Source of the DNA: Voacanga thouarsii
Lineage: Eukaryota; Streptophyta; Magnoliopsida; Gentianales; Apocynaceae
Direction: 5' to 3'
Assembly (NCBI GenBank): GCA_026120185.1
Contig: JANUWF010001272.1
Span: 2,418,001-2,482,000, forward strand
DNA: 64,000 nucleotides
Shown: positions 1 through 9,115 of the stretch, piece after piece
How the letters are laid out: every line of letters begins with the position of its first letter
How positions within the stretch are numbered: position 1 is the stretch's first letter
Program-made: the position numbers and the translations under genes
The notes under the pieces: model-generated
Seen by the model: the letters and a program-made list of their open reading frames with translations, nothing else
Told to the model about the DNA's origin: nothing
Database searches by the model: none

Positions 1-184
1 AATATTAATCCATCATGAATATAAACCCTATTCACCAAAGGTGACATAATCTCTAGCATACTTCATCACATATACTACTTATGACATGCATCAACCTCAA
101 ATCATCATATAATCATCCAAGACAATCCTTCCATGCATAAATCCCATCTCCTTCACAATCATACATATATTCATACTTCAATCT

Positions 185-189
<5 letters not shown>

Positions 190-226
<37 letters not shown>
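190..226. repeat. (TA)n microsatellite
   Basis: Uninterrupted alternating TA run inside the 3' LTR. Confidence 0.97.
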
Positions 227-227
<1 letters not shown>

Positions 228-443
228 TCAAACCCTATCACCATCCACCTATTATCATTATAACCCTAGAGACATGCTTCTAGAGTTTAAAATAAGGATT
301 GATAGTACTTACCTGGTTGATGAACGCGTTGAAGGAGTTTAGAGTAGATCTCAACTCCTAGGTGTCTAACTTTGTCCAAAGGAGATGGCGAGAGCATGAT
401 TATGGAGAAGAAGTCATCCGGCCAAATGAGAGGAGTTTCGGCC

Positions 444-444
<1 letters not shown>

Positions 445-477
<33 letters not shown>
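445..477. repeat. (GA)n microsatellite
   Basis: Uninterrupted GA run inside the 3' LTR. A shorter, imperfect purine run sits at the corresponding place in the solo LTR near 27672-27700. The point where the right LTR stops matching (485) is directly beside this run. Confidence 0.95.
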
Positions 478-481
<4 letters not shown>

Positions 482-2088
482 AATAGATCATTAGTATGTT
501 TATTCACATAGGTTCTCACTAGAGATTATGGTTGGAGAAGATGAAGTTGATAGAGTAAATTTACCTTGAAAATGTTCTTGTCCTTCACAAAAATTTCTGC
601 TTTTGATCCGAAGTAGCAAGATGATTTGAGGAATTTGATGTTAATAATGGTGTTGATGGACTCATAGCAGTGAGTAGGTCAAATCTGAAAGTTTTTGAGA
701 GGATTTGAGATGGTTTGGAGAGGTATTAAGTGCAGGGAAGAGGTAGGTGTTCTTGGTGTAGTGTGTGTGTTCTTGGAGATTGAGAGATTTCGAGAGGTGG
801 TTCTTGTGCAGCTGCCGAATTTCTGTAGGGTTTAGGGAGTTGTTTCTCTGATTTGGAAGAGAAAATGAAGGGTTAGTTGTCACAATCCTTGGAGAATATT
901 TTTAGAAAGTGAATTTGGAAACTAAATATTCTAGGATATCTTGATAATTTGAAGAGCTTTGAAGGTCTCCTATGGCCGACTAGTTGAGCAGCTTTTCTGA
1001 GGAATTAAAGCTGATTCAAGGTGGCTTATGGTAGTCGAAACTAAGGTGCACAATGATGAAGAAGATGTCTAGTCATTTGAGTAAGATATTATGGAAGGTT
1101 GCTAAACAAGGATGGCTGGAATTTTGGAAACCAATCAAGCTAAATTACAGGGATTTGTTGGAGAGATTTTCGGACCACCATTGCTGAATTTCGTGCAGAA
1201 GCTTGAGGGAAACAATGGAGCTCTATTAATGGAGGTTTAAGGAAGGTTTTGACAGATTAAGGTTGGTGTTTTGGCCAGAAGAAAAATAGGAAACAAAGCT
1301 GGAAATTTGGACTGCCCAGCATTTCGCTGAACAGGAATTTTTCTGGGCAGATTTTCGACTGCCACTTCCAGCCAATTTGTAGCGAGTTTTGAAAGGAATT
1401 TTAGGGGTATTCGAGGCTGGTTTCCAGCCTTCTTCATGAAGGAAAAACATGGATAAGGTACTGAACAAGATCTAGAAGAAAACAGCTTGGTTTTGGACTC
1501 TCAAAACTGTTTTTCGTACAGGAATTTTTTCCTGTTTTGCTCCAGCTTTGAGCAGTCCGAAATTGGTCAAGAATTTTCAGGTTTCAAACTGATCCTAAAG
1601 ATCATTTTTCTGGCAGCATTTGGGAGGGAATGTTAGCTAAAAATTTTGAAATTTTGAAGGTACAACAAGCTGGAAAATTTTAGCTCATGCCATGAAGGAA
1701 GATGAACTAGTCTAGAGTGAAATTTCAGCAAGCTTACTAGAGGGATTTTCCCCTTGGAATTTCCCACCATTCTTCCACATTTTTCAGACCATGAGAAGCC
1801 TTTTACTAGGGCATTTTGATCCCACAAGATCACAGCATTTTACTGAAATTTCTGGAAAGAAAATGGATAGAACTTCTTGATTAAACTAAGAAGTTGAAAC
1901 CTAAGGAAAACCAAAGATCAAGGGAACAAGAATTCCCTTTAGGAAATTCGAGTAGGGCAAAAGAGTGGAATGAGAATACTCCTAGTATGTCTCTCTTAGG
2001 ACATCATCCCTACCTTACTCTAAGCTCCTAAGACCGAAATTTCCTCCACTAAGCAAAAATAAAATTTAATCTAGCTAAAGCTTCTATG

Positions 2089-2150
2089 ATGGAATTTGAA
2101 CCCAAGACCTCAATAATTAATTCCAAAGCTCTAACCACTACACCACAACA
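2089..2150 (-). promoter_or_regulatory. tRNA-like module (A box and B box) in the LTR
   Basis: Read on the minus strand, this holds TGGTGTAGTGGTTAGAGC, which fits a Pol III A box / D-arm of tRNA-Gln type, and about 30 bases later GGGTTCAAATTCC, which fits a B box / T-arm. The same pair occurs at 8317-8382 and, in diverged form, at 29314-29378. It lies roughly 250-310 bases inside the LTR 5' end in element sense. No acceptor stem is obvious, so it is not a functional tRNA gene. It could be a captured tRNA or SINE head, or a chance match kept by descent. Confidence 0.6.
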
Positions 2151-2397
2151 ACTCTTGCTGATATTTTCACTAGAAAATTATTTTCTATTCAATCCACAGG
2201 CTATCTCCCTATTTTCTCCTGGGGAAAAATTACCATCTTGTCCCTCTCACACAATACTCACTAACAAGACTTCAAGACAATAAAACCCGAATCCAAAACA
2301 CATAAAAATCATATGAAAATATATTTAACCATGAAATAAAATATGATATGCATCCCAACCCCCTTACTCTAAGGTTGGTTTTGACCGGGGTTTCACA

Positions 2398-2412
2398 TCC
2401 TCCCCTCCTTAG
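2398..2412 (-). other. Polypurine tract of the chromovirus
   Basis: In element sense CTAAGGAGGGGAGGA, ending exactly at the 3' LTR. This is the expected position of the plus-strand primer and confirms the minus-strand orientation. Confidence 0.88.
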
Positions 2413-2443
2413 AAGAATTTCGTCCCGAAATTCAAGCATACTT

Positions 2444-2867
2444 CTATTTCAGCTCGGGATACTTCCGCTTAACCCATTCTTCTGATTCCCATGTGGCATC
2501 CTGCGTGCCATGGTGCTCCCACTGAATCTTAACCATCGGTATCTGCTTATTTTGCAGGGTTTTGACACTGCGATCCAATATCCGCACAGGCTTCTCCACG
2601 TAGCTCAGATCTGGCTGTAACACCAATGGCTCATCATTCAATACATGATCGGGATCCGCATTATACTTCTTCAATTATGACACATGGAACACATCGTGGA
2701 TTCCCGTCAACCCATCCGGCAAGTCTAATCGGTAAGCTACTGGTCCAATTCTTTTCTTAATGAGAAACAGCCCCAAATACCTCAGATTCAACTTTCCGCC
2801 TTTCGGATGCTTCAATATTCCCCTATTCAGAGTCAGTTTCAGAAATACGCGATCCCATCACCTCCTA
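2444..2867 (-). pseudogene. pol: Integrase C-terminus and chromodomain
   Basis: The final part of the polyprotein. Just downstream of 2867 the frame gives a DRVFLKL-type motif, the usual start of the integrase C-terminal (GPY/F-containing) region, followed by VAYRLDLP and HDVFHVS, where a TAA replaces a glutamine codon. The last 76 residues (2444-2674) contain VKIQWEHHG and ATWESEEW, the core of the retroelement chromodomain, which in this group directs integration to chosen chromatin. The reading frame ends at 2444, 32 bases from the polypurine tract. The first part is out of frame with the last ORF and the segment is joined abruptly to the integrase core. Confidence 0.88.
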
Positions 2868-3470
2868 GAACTTTCCCCAAAAACGAGAAGTAAACCTCGA
2901 GTCTCGGTCGGATACTATGCTCGAAGGTACTCCATGAAGTCGGACTATCTCTCGAGCATAAGTCTGAGCCAGCTTCTCCATGGAGTCCCTCACATTTACC
3001 GGTATGAAATGGGCCGACTTAGTCAGTTGATCCACCACTACCCATATGGCATCCTTCTGAGTCTTTGACATGGGGAGTCCGGTGACAAAGTCTATAGTCA
3101 CCTCCTCCCACTTCCATTCCGGCACAGGCAATGGCTGCAATAGTCCTGCTGACTTCTTATGCTCCACTTTAACTTTCTGGCAGGTGAGACAGGTCGAAAC
3201 GTACTTGACCACATCTCGCTTTAGTCCGGGCCACCAATAAGCTCTCTTCAAATCCTAATACATTTTGGCCTCCCCCGGATGAATGGCGTACTTGCTCTTG
3301 TGTGCCTCCTCCAAAATTCTGTCCTTCAATTGCGGCTCCCCGGGTACACACAATCGATCTCTGAAATGGAAAATTCCCGCTTCATCTTGATGGAATTCAC
3401 TTTCTGGTCGCTTAAGCTCCTTATCCTTGAAGATTTGAAACTCGGCGTTACTTCGCTGAGCCTCCACTAT
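2868..3470 (-). pseudogene. pol: Integrase zinc finger and catalytic core, internally deleted
   Basis: Contains the end of the RNase H-integrase spacer, HKSKYAIHPG of the HHCC zinc finger, a stop (TAG for glutamine) and then [10 protein letters not shown] and CLTCQKVK. The catalytic core begins with [10 protein letters not shown] (first Asp) and continues to [10 protein letters not shown] (second Asp). Sequence then jumps from FWGKF straight into the C-terminal region, so the segment that should carry the catalytic Glu (with HPQTDGQSE in relatives) is missing, on the order of 150 residues. This integrase could not be active. Family assignment is firm; deletion size is an estimate from related elements. 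Confidence 0.9.
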
Positions 3471-3965
3471 TTCTTACTTCAAATCCGGCACCAACTTCAA
3501 GTTGCTGATGACAATTCTTTTGTCTCGCACTTCCGCCCTTCTGTCCAATACGTCCTGAACTATTTGCATTTCCTACACCTTCAGTCTGGCCATTCCAACT
3601 TTTCTGCTCAGGGCGTCCGCCACAGCGTTGGCCTTCCCGGGATGGTAGTTGATCGGGCAGCGGTATTCCTCCAAGAATTCCATCCACTTTCGCTGCCTCA
3701 AGTTCAGATCCTTTTGGGTGAAGATATACTTCAGACTCTTATGGTCGGTGAACACCTCATATTCGGCTCCATACAAGTAGTGTCTCCATTTCTTTAGGGC
3801 GAACACTATTGCTGCCAGCTCCAGATCATGAGTGGGGTAGTTCACTTCATGAGATCACAACTTCCAAGATGCATAAGCAATTACTTTTCTGTCTTGCATC
3901 AACACTTCCCCCAGTCCTTCCTTTGAAGCGTCGGTGTACAGCGCATAAGGTTTACCTTCCTCTGG
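3471..3965 (-). pseudogene. pol: Ty3/gypsy RNase H domain
   Basis: Minus-strand translation gives YTDASKEGLG (catalytic Asp region), VIAYAS, then [19 protein letters not shown] and [12 protein letters not shown], ending in [16 protein letters not shown]. These are the standard motifs of the Ty3/gypsy RNase H, which degrades the RNA strand of the RNA-DNA hybrid. A TGA interrupts before SHEVNYP where relatives carry an arginine (CGA to TGA). The longest open piece is 3573-3845. A TAG after ARLKV again fits CAG to TAG. Confidence 0.9.
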
Positions 3966-4811
3966 TAGACTTAATACCGGTGCTGTCATCAGTCTCTTCT
4001 TCAATTCTTGGAAACTTTTCTCTCATTTTTCGTTCCACACAAATGAAACATCCTTCCTCAACAAACGGGTCATTGACGATGTGAGTGTCGAGAATCCCTT
4101 GATAAACCACCGGTAGTACCCCGCCAACCCTAAGAAACTCCGGATCTCGGTAATATTCTCCGACTGCTTCTAGTCTGCTACCGCTTCAACCTTGGCCGGA
4201 TCTACCTTAATTCCCTCCTTGGTCACCATATGACCAAGGAATGCCATACTGTCTAACCAGAATTCACACTTGCTGAACTTCGCGTACAGCTTGTGCTCCT
4301 GCAGTTTCTCCAGCACGAGCCTCAGATGCTCTGCATGCTCCTCCGGACTCTCGGAGTATATCAAAATGTCGTCGATGAAGACCACCACAAACTTATCTAG
4401 ATAGGGTCGGAATACTCAGTGCATCAGGTCCATGAATACTGCTGGAGCGTTAGTTACCCCGAACGGCATCACCACGAACTCGTAATGTCCATAGCGGGTG
4501 TTAAAGGCTGTTTTGGGAATATCGTCTTCTCTTATCCGCACCTGGTAGTAACCTTGCCTCAGATCCAACTTAGAATAGTAACTGGATCCTTGTAGCTAAT
4601 CAAACAGCTCGTCAATCAGTGGGAGGGGGTACTTGCTCTTAATCGTCAAATTGTTCAACCCTCGGTAGTCGATGCATAGCCTCAAGGTCCCGTCCTTCTT
4701 CTTCACAAATAGTACAGACGCTCCCCAAGGTGACGTGCTGGGTCGGATGTAACCTTGACCCACCAACTCCTCTAACTGCCCCTTCAATTCCTTCAATTCT
4801 GCCAGTGACAT
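3966..4811 (-). pseudogene. pol: Ty3/gypsy reverse transcriptase
   Basis: RNA-dependent DNA polymerase domain. Visible in order: [50 protein letters not shown], then after a stop [45 protein letters not shown], and the catalytic [11 protein letters not shown], followed by FLGHMVT and SFLGLAGYYRWFI in the connection. At least four in-frame stops are present (TAG after LFD, TGA after DLMH, TAG after VEAVAD, TGA after NEK). The longest open pieces are 4596-4811 and 4170-4388. All catalytic motifs remain readable, so inactivation was by point mutation. Confidence 0.93.
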
Positions 4812-5392
4812 TCAGTACAGAGTCCGTGATACTGGTTCCGCTCCCGGAATTAAGTCAATAGTGAATTCCACCTCTCGGTCGGGAGGTAGAGAATCAAGCT
4901 CCGCCGGGAACACATTGGGAAAGTCCCTCACCACTTCGGTGTCCTCCAGAGTGCACTGGTCCTTCGACTTGTTTATCACATAAGCCAGATAACCTTGACA
5001 ACCTTGCCTCAATAATTTTCGGACCTTAGCCCCCGCAATCAAGTACTTCAGCTCTTTCACTTTCTTGCCATTAAATTCTAACACATCGTAACCCGGCCTG
5101 ATGAACTGAACTGACTTATTTTTACAGTCTACCCTAGCCCTATGTTTGGCTAACCAGTCCATCCCCAAAATCAAGTCATAGTCCTCAATGTCTAACACAA
5201 TCAAATCTCCCTCTAGGTTTTCTCTCCCTACTTTAATATTACAATCCTTCATATGCCGATCCGCTTGCACCATTTTCCTCAAAGGTGTGCTTACTTATAA
5301 AATGAAGGGTAACTCCACTCCATCCCAACCCAAATAACAAGCACATAACTTGTTTATATCTGAATGAGTAGAGCCAGGATCAATCAAAGCAT
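4812..5392 (-). pseudogene. pol: Retroviral-type aspartic protease
   Basis: Begins at about 5390 with NALIDPGSTHS, the DxG active-site motif in a form common in chromoviruses, directly after gag but in another frame. Further on are GDLIVLDIEDYDLILGMDWL (flap and second conserved region) and KNKSVQF. A stop lies near 5300 before STPLRKM. The ORF 4812-5282 covers the rest and ends with LIPGAEPVSRTLY, the linker to RT. The protease would have cut the Gag-Pol polyprotein. Confidence 0.85.
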
Positions 5393-6595
5393 TAAAAGAC
5401 GTCCTTGAATAGTGAATGTACCTTCTACCATCGCTGCATCGACCCCAACTTCCTCTCTGTTGAGCATGAATACCTTGGCCTTCACTTGCGGCTTCGGTGC
5501 TCCAGTGGCGTTGGCTCGGTTGGGCCCCGGGTTCTGAGCCGGGTTTCCTTGCCCGACCCGGTGCAACTTGGGGCAGGTGCTCCTCAGATGGTTCGGGTCA
5601 CCGCAATGATAGCATTTTCTATCTCCGCCCTTGGACCAACAGTTTCTCTCGGTGTGGCCCTTCTTCCCACACTGCCTGCACGATGGGAGATTCGGTGCAG
5701 GTCCAGTTGGTGCTGTCCGGGCCTGCTTTCCCCGGTTCTGCCATTGATGATTGGCAGGACGCTTATGGGGTTGCAGCCTCGGGAAATGTCCCTGCGGCTG
5801 TCGTGGTGGTTGGAAAGGCTTAGCCGCCATCCTACTGCGGTCCTCATTCTCCGTGCGAGTAGCCGCGTCCATAGCCCTCGAGTAAGTTGTCGGTGGAGCA
5901 GGTGCCAATGATCTCCTCAGCTCTGGTCTTAGCCTTTTGAAGAACTGCCTCGTCCTATTCTGCTCGGTATCCACCAATCTTCGGCAGTATTTAGATAATT
6001 GCATGAATCGCGCCACATATTGAGCCACTGACATGCTCCCCTGCCTCAGATTCTGAAATTCGTCCTCCCGCTTCTCCACAATCCACTGTGGGATGTACTC
6101 AGCCCTGAAGGCTTCAACAAAGTTGGACCATGCCCATTCTTGCTCATCCACCACCCAGTCCTCTTGGACCCGCTGCCACCATGCCCGAGCTGGCCCTCTC
6201 AATCGAAAAGCTGCAAACTTAACCATCCGCTCCTCCGAGTACTGGAGCGTTGCGAAAATGTCCTCCATTTGCTCGACCCATTGTTCGGCCTTCTGATCTT
6301 GTTCGGCTTCACCCATAAAGATGGGAAGTTGGAATTTCAAGAACTTCTCTAACGCCTCGTCTTCCCCTCTAGGGTTCCTCCGCTCGGCCAAAGTCTGAAG
6401 AATCTCGGCCACCTTACCGAGTGCCTGGCCCATTGACATATCAGCCGGGACATCCGTCCCCATTCCCATCTCAGGATCACTTCGTCCATTACCCGGATTA
6501 GGTGATTGCATCTGCTCAGTTTCAACTTCCAGTGCTACATGGTCTGCCTCCAGAATCCTTCCGGCTGAAGAAGCTGCACGACGCTTGGTTGTCAT
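5384..6595 (-). CDS. gag: Gag polyprotein of the chromovirus
   Basis: About 403 residues from the ATG at 6595 (MTTKRRAAS...), chosen over the upstream in-frame methionine because the 15 residues before it look like leader. It forms the virus-like particle and packages RNA. The capsid part has the Retrotrans_gag signature KFAAFRLRGPARAWWQR, FVEAFRAEYIP and EFQNLRQGSMSVAQYVARF. The nucleocapsid part has two CCHC knuckles, CRQCGKKGHTERNC and CYHCGDPNHLRSTC. This is the only long intact frame of the element. The last codons (RLLML) are probably a frameshift product, since the protease active site continues in another frame at the same place. Confidence 0.93.
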   Translation of the reverse strand: MTTKRRAASSAGRILEADHVALEVETEQMQSPNPGNGRSDPEMGMGTDVPADMSMGQALGKVAEILQTLAERRNPRGEDEALEKFLKFQLPIFMGEAEQDQKAEQWVEQMEDIFATLQYSEERMVKFAAFRLRGPARAWWQRVQEDWVVDEQEWAWSNFVEAFRAEYIPQWIVEKREDEFQNLRQGSMSVAQYVARFMQLSKYCRRLVDTEQNRTRQFFKRLRPELRRSLAPAPPTTYSRAMDAATRTENEDRSRMAAKPFQPPRQPQGHFPRLQPHKRPANHQWQNRGKQARTAPTGPAPNLPSCRQCGKKGHTERNCWSKGGDRKCYHCGDPNHLRSTCPKLHRVGQGNPAQNPGPNRANATGAPKPQVKAKVFMLNREEVGVDAAMVEGTFTIQGRLLML

Positions 6596-6685
6596 TCTAA
6601 ACCATACCCCAGATGTCAAGTGAATGCACTCAAGCATCAAATCATTTTAGTTGTGCATACATGCATGGTTAAGTGTGAGTAGAAG
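6596..6685 (-). other. Remnant leader without primer binding site
   Basis: Only about 90 bases separate the Gag start from the truncated 5' LTR. No match to the expected tRNA-Met primer site (TGGTATCAGAGC in element sense) is present. The U5/PBS side of the 5' LTR and most of the leader appear to have been deleted. Confidence 0.7.
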
Positions 6686-8626
6686 AGATCATTAGTATGT
6701 TTATTCACATAGGTTCTCACTAGAGATTATGGTTGGAGAAGATGAAGTTGATAGAGTAAATTTACCTTGAAGATGTTCTTATCCTTCACAGAAATTTCTG
6801 CTTTTGATCCGAAGTAGCAAGATGATTTGAGGAATTTGATGTTAATAATGGTGTTGATGGACTCACAACAGTGAGTAGGTCAAATCTAAAAGTTTTTGAG
6901 AGGATTTGAGATGGTTTGGAGGGGTATTAAGTGTAGGGAAGAGGTAGGTGTTTTTGGTGTAGTGTGTGTGTTCTTGGAGATTGAGAGATTTCGAGAGGTA
7001 GTTCTTGTGCAGGTGCCGAATTTTTGTGAGGGATAGGGATGGGCGAATTTCTGTAGGGTTTAAGGAGTTGTTTCTCTGATTTAGAAGAGAAAATGAAGGG
7101 TTAGTTGTCACAATCCTTGGAGAATATTTTTAGAAAGTGAATTTGGAAACTAAATATTCTAGGATATCTTGATAATTTGGAGAGCTTTGAAGGTCTCCTA
7201 TGGCCGACTGGTTGAGTAGCTTTTCTGAGGAATTAAAGCTGATTCAAGGTGGCTTATGGTGGCTGAAACTAAGGTGCACAATGATGAAGAAGATGTCTGG
7301 TCATTTGAGTAAGATATTATGGAAGGTTGCTAAACAAGGATGGCTGGAATTTTGGAAACCAATCAAGCTAAATTGGAGGGATTTGTTGGAGAGATTTTCG
7401 GACAGCCATTACTGAATTTTGTGCAGAAGCTTGAGAGAAACAATGGAGCTCTGTTAATGGAGGTTTAAGGAAGGTTTTGACAGATTAAGGTTGGTGTTTC
7501 GGCCAGAAGAAAAATAGAAAACAAAGCTGGAAATTTGGACTGCCCAGCATTTCGCTAAATAAGAATTTTTCTGGGCAAATTTTCGGCTACCACTTCCAGC
7601 CAATTTTCAGCGAGTTTTGAAGGGAATCTCAGGGGTATTCAAGGCTAGTTTCCAGCCTTCTTCATGAAGGAAAAACAAGGCTAAGGTACTGAACAAGATC
7701 TGGAAGAAAACAGCTTGGTTTTGACTATCAAAACTGTTTTTCGTACGGGAATTTTTTCCTGTTTTGCTCCAGCTTTGAGCAGTCCGAAATTGGTCAAGAA
7801 TTTTTAGGTTTCAAACTGATCCTAAAGATCATTTTTCTGGCAGCATTTTGGGAGGGAATGTTAGCTAAAAATTTCGACATTTTGAAGGTACAACAAGCTG
7901 GAAAATTTCAGCTCATGCCATGAAGGAAGATGAACTAGTCTAGAGTGAAATTTCAGCAAGCTTACTAGAGGGATTTTCCCCTTGGAATTTCCCACCATTC
8001 TTCCACATTTTTTAGATCATGAGAAGCCTTTTACTAGGGCATTTTGATCACACAAGATCACAGCATTTTACTGAAATTTTTGGAAAGAAAATGGATAGAA
8101 CATCTTGATCAAACTAAGAAGTTGAAATCTAAGGAAAACCAAAGATCAAGGGAACAAGAATTCCCTTTAGGAAATTCGAGTAGGGCAAAAGAGTGGAATG
8201 AGAATATTCCTAGCATGTCTCTCTTAGGACATCATCCCTACCTTACTCTAAGCTCCTAAGACCGAAATTTCCTCCACTAAGCAAAAATAAAATTTAATCT
8301 AGCTAAAGCTTCTAGGATGGAATTTGAACCCAAGACCTCAATAATTAATTCCAAAGCTCTAACCACTACACCACAACAACTCTTGTTGATATTTTCACTA
8401 GAAAATTATTTACTATTCAATCCACAGGCTATCTCCCTATTTTCACCTCGAGCAAAAATTACCATCTTGCCCCTCTCACACAATACTCACCAACAAGACT
8501 TCAAGACAATAAAACCCGAATCCAAAACACATAAAAATCATATGAAAATATATTTAACCATGAAATAAAATATGATATGCATCCTAACCCCCTTACTCTA
8601 AGGTTTGTTTTGACCGGGGTTTCACA
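6686..8626 (-). repeat. 5' LTR of the chromovirus, truncated
   Basis: Matches 485-2397 base by base with scattered substitutions and small indels (for example an extra stretch near 7020-7045). Ends ...TTTCACA at 8626. Its left side stops abruptly at 6686, lacking the sequence that continues leftward from 485 in the other LTR. Sequence beyond 8626 is CACTA DNA. The 5 bases after it (GTATT) should match the target duplication outside the window. Confidence 0.9.
8317..8382 (-). promoter_or_regulatory. tRNA-like module in the 5' LTR
   Basis: Second copy of the A-box/B-box pair seen at 2089-2150, essentially identical, at the same place in the LTR. Confidence 0.6.
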
Positions 8627-8850
8627 GTATTTGTGATACCAAAAATGACGGCGTCTAGCCGTCGTATTTGATAACAAATACGACAGCTTTGAATCGTCAT
8701 ATTTGTGATTCCAAAAATGATGGAGTCTAGCAAATACGACGATTTTAAGCCGTCAAATGTGTCTATGTGAGAAGCAAATACGACGGCTGTTGGCCATCGT
8801 ATTTGATTATACCACATCAAATACGATGGTTGCAGCCATCGTATTATGCC
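8627..8850. repeat. CACTA left (3') subterminal repeat array
   Basis: About ten copies, in both orientations, of a motif close to AAATACGACGG, often as inverted pairs (for example 8790-8850). Such arrays bind the element-encoded TNPA-type protein in En/Spm. Several copies have CG changed to TG or CA. Truncated at 8627 by the chromovirus LTR. Confidence 0.85.
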
Positions 8851-9115
8851 TTTTTTTTTATTTGTACGAGATCCTGTGCACGTACAAATTTAAAGCCAAA
8901 CACAATAAAATCAATTCATTCAACACCAAATATAATAAAACACAATCTCTTTATTACCAAACAACTCAAAAGCAATATCCTCAATACACAAATCATAAAT
9001 ATAATCTACCAAGTACCCAAAAAAAAGGTAGTACTACATGTATGAGAAATAGAAAATGTCAAGAAATCGAACAAAATTAGTAGTACAAATGCAAATAAGT
9101 TGGAAATCAAAATGT
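8851..9115 (-). other. CACTA 3' flank, noncoding
   Basis: AT-rich DNA between the subterminal array and the solo LTR. It probably holds the 3' untranslated part of the TNP1-like gene. Open frames here overlap the LTR junction and resemble no protein. Confidence 0.45.

Larger units (their letters stand above)
1..2397 (-). repeat. 3' LTR of the chromovirus, running off the left edge
   Basis: Bases 485-2397 match 6686-8626 closely along their length. Bases 1-484 have no match beside the right LTR, but they resemble 27300-27700 inside the solo Tekay-type LTR at 25375-29619, so they are also LTR. The right end is ...TTTCACA, so in element sense the LTR opens with TGTGAAACCCC. The true left end lies outside the window; by comparison with the solo LTR about 2 kb more is expected. 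Short ORFs here on both strands are not conserved as proteins. Confidence 0.88.
1..8626 (-). mobile_element. Ty3/gypsy chromovirus LTR retrotransposon (Tekay/Del type), decayed
   Basis: A complete-looking but inactive LTR retrotransposon read on the minus strand. The direct repeat 485-2397 / 6686-8626 forms the LTRs, and the interior encodes in order gag, protease, RT, RNase H, integrase and a C-terminal chromodomain. This Ty3/gypsy order plus the chromodomain marks a chromovirus; the long LTRs suggest the Tekay/Del clade (inference). The purine tract abuts the left LTR, fixing the orientation. The right (5') LTR is truncated and the primer binding site is missing; integrase has an internal deletion and pol has many stops. 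The element lies inside CACTA subterminal repeats, which begin at 8627. Its left end is outside the window. Confidence 0.93.

Noticed and set aside
2089..2150. A functional tRNA-Gln gene
   Set aside because: The D-arm and T-arm words are present but no acceptor stem or anticodon arm pairs properly; kept only as a tRNA-like module.
5405..5911. Plus-strand open frames of 60-170 codons opposite gag/pol (for example 5405-5911, 5497-5823, 3279-3797)
   Set aside because: Antisense shadows of the chromovirus gag/pol frames, which have clear domain motifs on the minus strand.
662..7111. Minus-strand frames repeated in both chromovirus LTRs (662-883 and 6863-7111)
   Set aside because: They are similar only because the LTRs are duplicates. 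They begin without ATG, differ by an indel, and are not kept in the solo LTR.
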